This document shows, piece by piece, positions 6,345 to 8,893 of a stretch of DNA of 8,893 bases (its first letter is position 1; each line of letters starts with the position of its first letter). The translations under genes were made by a program, and so were the position numbers. Below the pieces are notes generated by a model. That model had not been told where the DNA came from, did not search any database, and saw nothing but the letters and a program-made list of their open reading frames with translations. The stretch covers positions 1-8,893 of the forward strand of contig JAPYQX010000106.1 in assembly GCA_029937135.1 (NCBI GenBank), written 5' to 3'. This stretch comes from Nitrospinota bacterium. GTDB lineage: Bacteria > UBA8248.

Positions 6345-7619
6345 TCAGGCCGGGCCGACAGCGAACGCCGCGCAGGCGCCGTCGAACCCCTGCACCAAAA
6401 CCAGCACCGACTCGAGGCGGGCGGCCCTTGGGCTGTCCGGAAACTCAAGAAAATCCCTGCCCGGATTTTTCGCGCCCGGGGTTTCCACACCCGGGCTTGG
6501 GGGGACAATCCCCTCGGCCATGGCCCTCAGCGCGATGAGCAGGTCCACCACAGGCCCGCCCCCCAAAAGGTGGCCGAAGGCGCCCTTGGTCGCAAGAACG
6601 AGGGGACGGTGGCCGCCCAGAACATCCGCGAGCCCTTCGGCCTCGGCTTCGTCCTCTTCGAGATTTCCACCTCCGTGGACTACCACCAACCCTACCTGGC
6701 CGGGTTCAATTTCCGCCCTTTGAAACGCGGCGGCGGCCGAATCCCGGACCGCTCCGGCCAGATCCCCGTCCCCGGCCGTGGCCCGCCCCCATCCTCTTAT
6801 ATAGCCGAGACGGGGCTTCCCGGCGGCCGCGTCCTCAGACTCCAGCAACAAAGCAGCGGCTCCCTCGCCCAGAGCGGGGTTTCCACCCGGGGCGGCACCC
6901 GGGACGGCATCCGATTTCAGCAGCCCCCGCTTCAGATAGCGGGCCACCGATCTGACCGACACCACCGGGCTGACCCCGGCGGCCAGCGCGGCGCGCGCCT
7001 TCCCCTCGCGGAGGGATTCGGCCGCCTCGATCACAGCCTGGGCGGCCGCCTCGGCCCCCGGGCTGAAGAGACCGTTTTCCCCCCTCAGGCCAAACTGTAT
7101 CGCCACCTGGCAAAACGCGGTGGAATTGAGCATCCCGAGCGGCCAGAGCGGGGGAATCTGGGTCATCCCCTCGTCAAAAAACTGCCCCAGGTCCACCCCG
7201 CCGCCATCCACCCGAGAAGTCTGGACGGCGGAGACGAGATCCGCCTCTCCGGGGTCTACCGAGTCCATCCCGGCGAAAAAAGCCATCTCCTCGCCGGAGA
7301 GTCCGGACGCTTCTCCATCAACTCCCCCGAGCAGCCCAGCTTCCTCAAGAGCGTCCTGAACCGCCGCGAGGAGCATATGGGTGTGCCGCCCCATGAGGCG
7401 GGCGGCTCTGCGATCCGCCCCCAGCGATTCGGGGCCGGGTGGAGCGCAACGCGCCGTTTCGATGGCCCGCTCGATGGGAGAGAACCCAGCCAGCTCATCG
7501 TCGGGGGCGAGGAAACTTCTCCCCGCGCAGAGCGCCTCCCAGGCGGCGTCCAGGCCCCTGCCCGCCGCCGTGAAGACGCCTGCCCCGGTGACGGCGAGAG
7601 CGGCGGGCATCGTGATCAT
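6345..7619 (-). CDS. Ketosynthase-like protein lacking the active-site Cys (chain-length-factor-like)
   Basis: This 424-residue protein has the ketosynthase fold: TGAGVFTAAG at the N-terminus, His315 in VVVHGGG, Lys345 and His350 in ATKGAFGHLLGGG. The nucleophile is missing. Where its neighbours have SACAA, it reads FSPGAEAAAQA (185-195), with Ala or Gly at the Cys position depending on alignment. The RPFDRRR motif is absent and the C-terminal SFGFGG is degraded to QGFDGA. Such proteins act as non-condensing partners of an active ketosynthase (KS-beta/chain-length factor), shaping the pocket that sets chain length. The ATG at 7619 shares ATGA with the stop of the active ketosynthase upstream, as in many KS-alpha/KS-beta pairs. 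A second ATG at 7610 is an alternative start, nine bases after a GGTGA stretch. Frame and length are intact, so it is not a decayed pseudogene. Confidence 0.82.
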   Translation of the reverse strand: MITMPAALAVTGAGVFTAAGRGLDAAWEALCAGRSFLAPDDELAGFSPIERAIETARCAPPGPESLGADRRAARLMGRHTHMLLAAVQDALEEAGLLGGVDGEASGLSGEEMAFFAGMDSVDPGEADLVSAVQTSRVDGGGVDLGQFFDEGMTQIPPLWPLGMLNSTAFCQVAIQFGLRGENGLFSPGAEAAAQAVIEAAESLREGKARAALAAGVSPVVSVRSVARYLKRGLLKSDAVPGAAPGGNPALGEGAAALLLESEDAAAGKPRLGYIRGWGRATAGDGDLAGAVRDSAAAAFQRAEIEPGQVGLVVVHGGGNLEEDEAEAEGLADVLGGHRPLVLATKGAFGHLLGGGPVVDLLIALRAMAEGIVPPSPGVETPGAKNPGRDFLEFPDSPRAARLESVLVLVQGFDGACAAFAVGPA

Positions 7620-8893
7620 TCACCTTCGTAGCGGCCGAGGCAAAGCGAGGCGTTTTGCCCGCCGAACCCGAAGCTGTTTGAAAGCGTGACCCGGTGCCCG
7701 GCGGCGCGCGTCTCGTTGGGCACATAATCCAGGTCGCACCGGGGGTCGGGATTTTCGTAGTTGATCGTGGGGAGTATCTCGGCGCGGCGCATCCCCTCGA
7801 GGGAGAAGATCGCCTCGACGGCGCCCGCCGCGCCAATCGTGTGGCCGATCAGGGACTTGTTGGAGCTGATCGGAATCCGCCCGGCGGCGTCCCCGAAAAC
7901 CTCCTTGATGGCCCTGGTCTCGGTGAGATCGTTTTTCGGGGTCGAGGTGCCGTGGGCGTTGATATATTCCACCTCGCCGGGCGAGACGCCGGCGTCATCG
8001 AGCGCTCCGCGCATCGCGAGAACCGCTCCCGCCCCCTTGGGGTGCATGTCGGTGATGCGGAAGGCGTCGGCCGAATCGCCATAGCCGAGCACCTCGCCCA
8101 GGATCGGCGCCCCCCGCGCCAGCGCATGTTCGAGTTCCTCGAGAACGAGGGAACCCGCCCCCTCGGACATCACAAAACCGTTTCGCCTCCGGTCGAAGGG
8201 CCGCGAGGCTTTCTGGGGGCTCTCGTATTTCTCCACCAGCGCCGTCAGCAGGACAAAACCGAGAAAACCGCCGTAGGAGATCGCCGACTCGCACCCGCCC
8301 GCGATCATCGCGTCCGCCTTACCGTCACGGATGATGCGGAGCGCCTCGCCCACCGCCTGCCCTCCCGCCGCGCAGGCCGAGCAGACGGAGATCGTGGGGC
8401 CTTGGGCGTCGAACGCGGTCGCCACCACCGAGGTCGCCACGTCGATCTTCCGCCGGTAGAAGTGAAGAAAATCGTAGCCGCCCGAGCGCATGAGATCGCC
8501 AAAATCCCATTTTCCCTCCCAGGGGGAATCGCCCCCAGGGCGCCAGTGGCGAAACAGCTGAATCATTCCGGGGATATCGGCGTGCTCGCCGTGGGAGCCG
8601 ACAGAAACGCCGACGCGGGAGCGATCAGGAATCTCGCCGAGGCGCGCGCTGGCCGCGGCCTCATCGGTGGCGATGAGCATCATGCGGACGCCGCGCGTCG
8701 AGAGCTTGAGAAGCGGGCGGCGGGAGGGATCTTCGCGCTCCTCGATCCAGGCGTCGTCCACCTCGCCGGCTATCTGACAGGGAAGCCTGGCGGGGTCGAA
8801 CTGGCGGATGAAATCGATGCCCGATTTTCCCTCGCGGGCGGCGTCGAAGCTCGCGGCCACATCCCCGCCGAGTGGGGTCATCATTCCATAGCC
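7616..8893 (-). CDS. Beta-ketoacyl-ACP synthase, FabF-like (5' end beyond the window)
   Basis: This is the first ketosynthase in the train, with the N-terminus cut by the window edge. The frame runs to base 8893 and reads GYGMMTPLGG there, where the family has a TGxGxVTPLG start, so probably about ten residues or fewer are missing. Numbered from the Met at 8884, the catalytic residues are Cys171 in SVCSACAAGGQA, His311 in INAHGTSTPKND, and Lys343 with His348 in SSNKSLIGHTIGAAG. RPFDRRRNGF, CDLDYVPNE and SNSFGFGGQN are intact, so it should be active in decarboxylating Claisen condensation on acyl-ACP. Its stop overlaps the start of the Cys-less homologue by four bases, so the two are likely translated together as a heterodimer, with this subunit doing the chemistry. 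FabF-type overall; the true start and promoter lie outside. Confidence 0.92.
   Translation of the reverse strand, partial: GYGMMTPLGGDVAASFDAAREGKSGIDFIRQFDPARLPCQIAGEVDDAWIEEREDPSRRPLLKLSTRGVRMMLIATDEAAASARLGEIPDRSRVGVSVGSHGEHADIPGMIQLFRHWRPGGDSPWEGKWDFGDLMRSGGYDFLHFYRRKIDVATSVVATAFDAQGPTISVCSACAAGGQAVGEALRIIRDGKADAMIAGGCESAISYGGFLGFVLLTALVEKYESPQKASRPFDRRRNGFVMSEGAGSLVLEELEHALARGAPILGEVLGYGDSADAFRITDMHPKGAGAVLAMRGALDDAGVSPGEVEYINAHGTSTPKNDLTETRAIKEVFGDAAGRIPISSNKSLIGHTIGAAGAVEAIFSLEGMRRAEILPTINYENPDPRCDLDYVPNETRAAGHRVTLSNSFGFGGQNASLCLGRYEGE

Noticed and set aside
6345..7619. Cys-less ketosynthase as a decayed pseudogene
   Set aside because: The frame is full length without stops or shifts, both His and the Lys remain, and it is coupled to an active ketosynthase; a functional partner subunit is more likely.
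6267..7631. Long + strand open frame (454 codons) opposite the Cys-less ketosynthase
   Set aside because: Low-complexity Arg/Gly/Pro content; the minus-strand frame has clear ketosynthase motifs.

Overview
The window is a GC-rich bacterial segment, by eye well above 60% G+C. The strong third-position GC bias is what produces the many long antisense reading frames. An LpxL-family acyltransferase points to a Gram-negative (diderm) host. I cannot place the organism more closely from the sequence; a proteobacterial or deep-branching uncultured diderm lineage would fit.

Layout. A small cysteine-rich conserved-type protein lies on the + strand at the left edge (50-466). Everything else is one co-oriented minus-strand gene train, transcribed from right to left. 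In order it holds: a ketosynthase cut by the right edge (7616-8893); a ketosynthase-like protein without the active-site Cys, resembling a chain-length factor (6345-7619); a hotdog dehydratase (5807-6268); a second ketosynthase (4539-5810); a FabG-type ketoreductase (3786-4538); an AcpS-type phosphopantetheinyl transferase (3330-3770); a second hotdog dehydratase (2861-3313); a third, divergent ketosynthase (1524-2846); and an LpxL/HtrB-like acyltransferase (463-1527). Junctions are 4-base ATGA/GTGA overlaps, direct abutment, or gaps of 14-16 bases. The one exception is a 76-base AT-richer gap at 6269-6344. No stretch over 300 bases lacks a gene, and I saw no RNA gene, mobile element, CRISPR array or clear terminator.

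How the genes fit together. This is a dissociated (type II) fatty-acid/polyketide-like assembly line. Ketosynthases elongate an ACP-bound chain, FabG reduces the beta-keto group, and the hotdog proteins dehydrate. AcpS activates the carrier protein, and the LpxL-like enzyme could transfer the finished acyl chain to an acceptor at the inner membrane. With ketoreductase and dehydratases but no enoyl reductase visible, repeated cycles would leave conjugated double bonds, a polyene. The gene set (several ketosynthases, one Cys-less partner, two dehydratases, one ketoreductase, one acyltransferase) most resembles aryl-polyene/xanthomonadin-type clusters. Ladderane-type or other specialised lipid pathways are alternatives. 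No acyl carrier protein, starter-unit enzyme, methyltransferase or transporter lies inside the window; these would have to be upstream of position 8893 or elsewhere. The product is therefore an inference.
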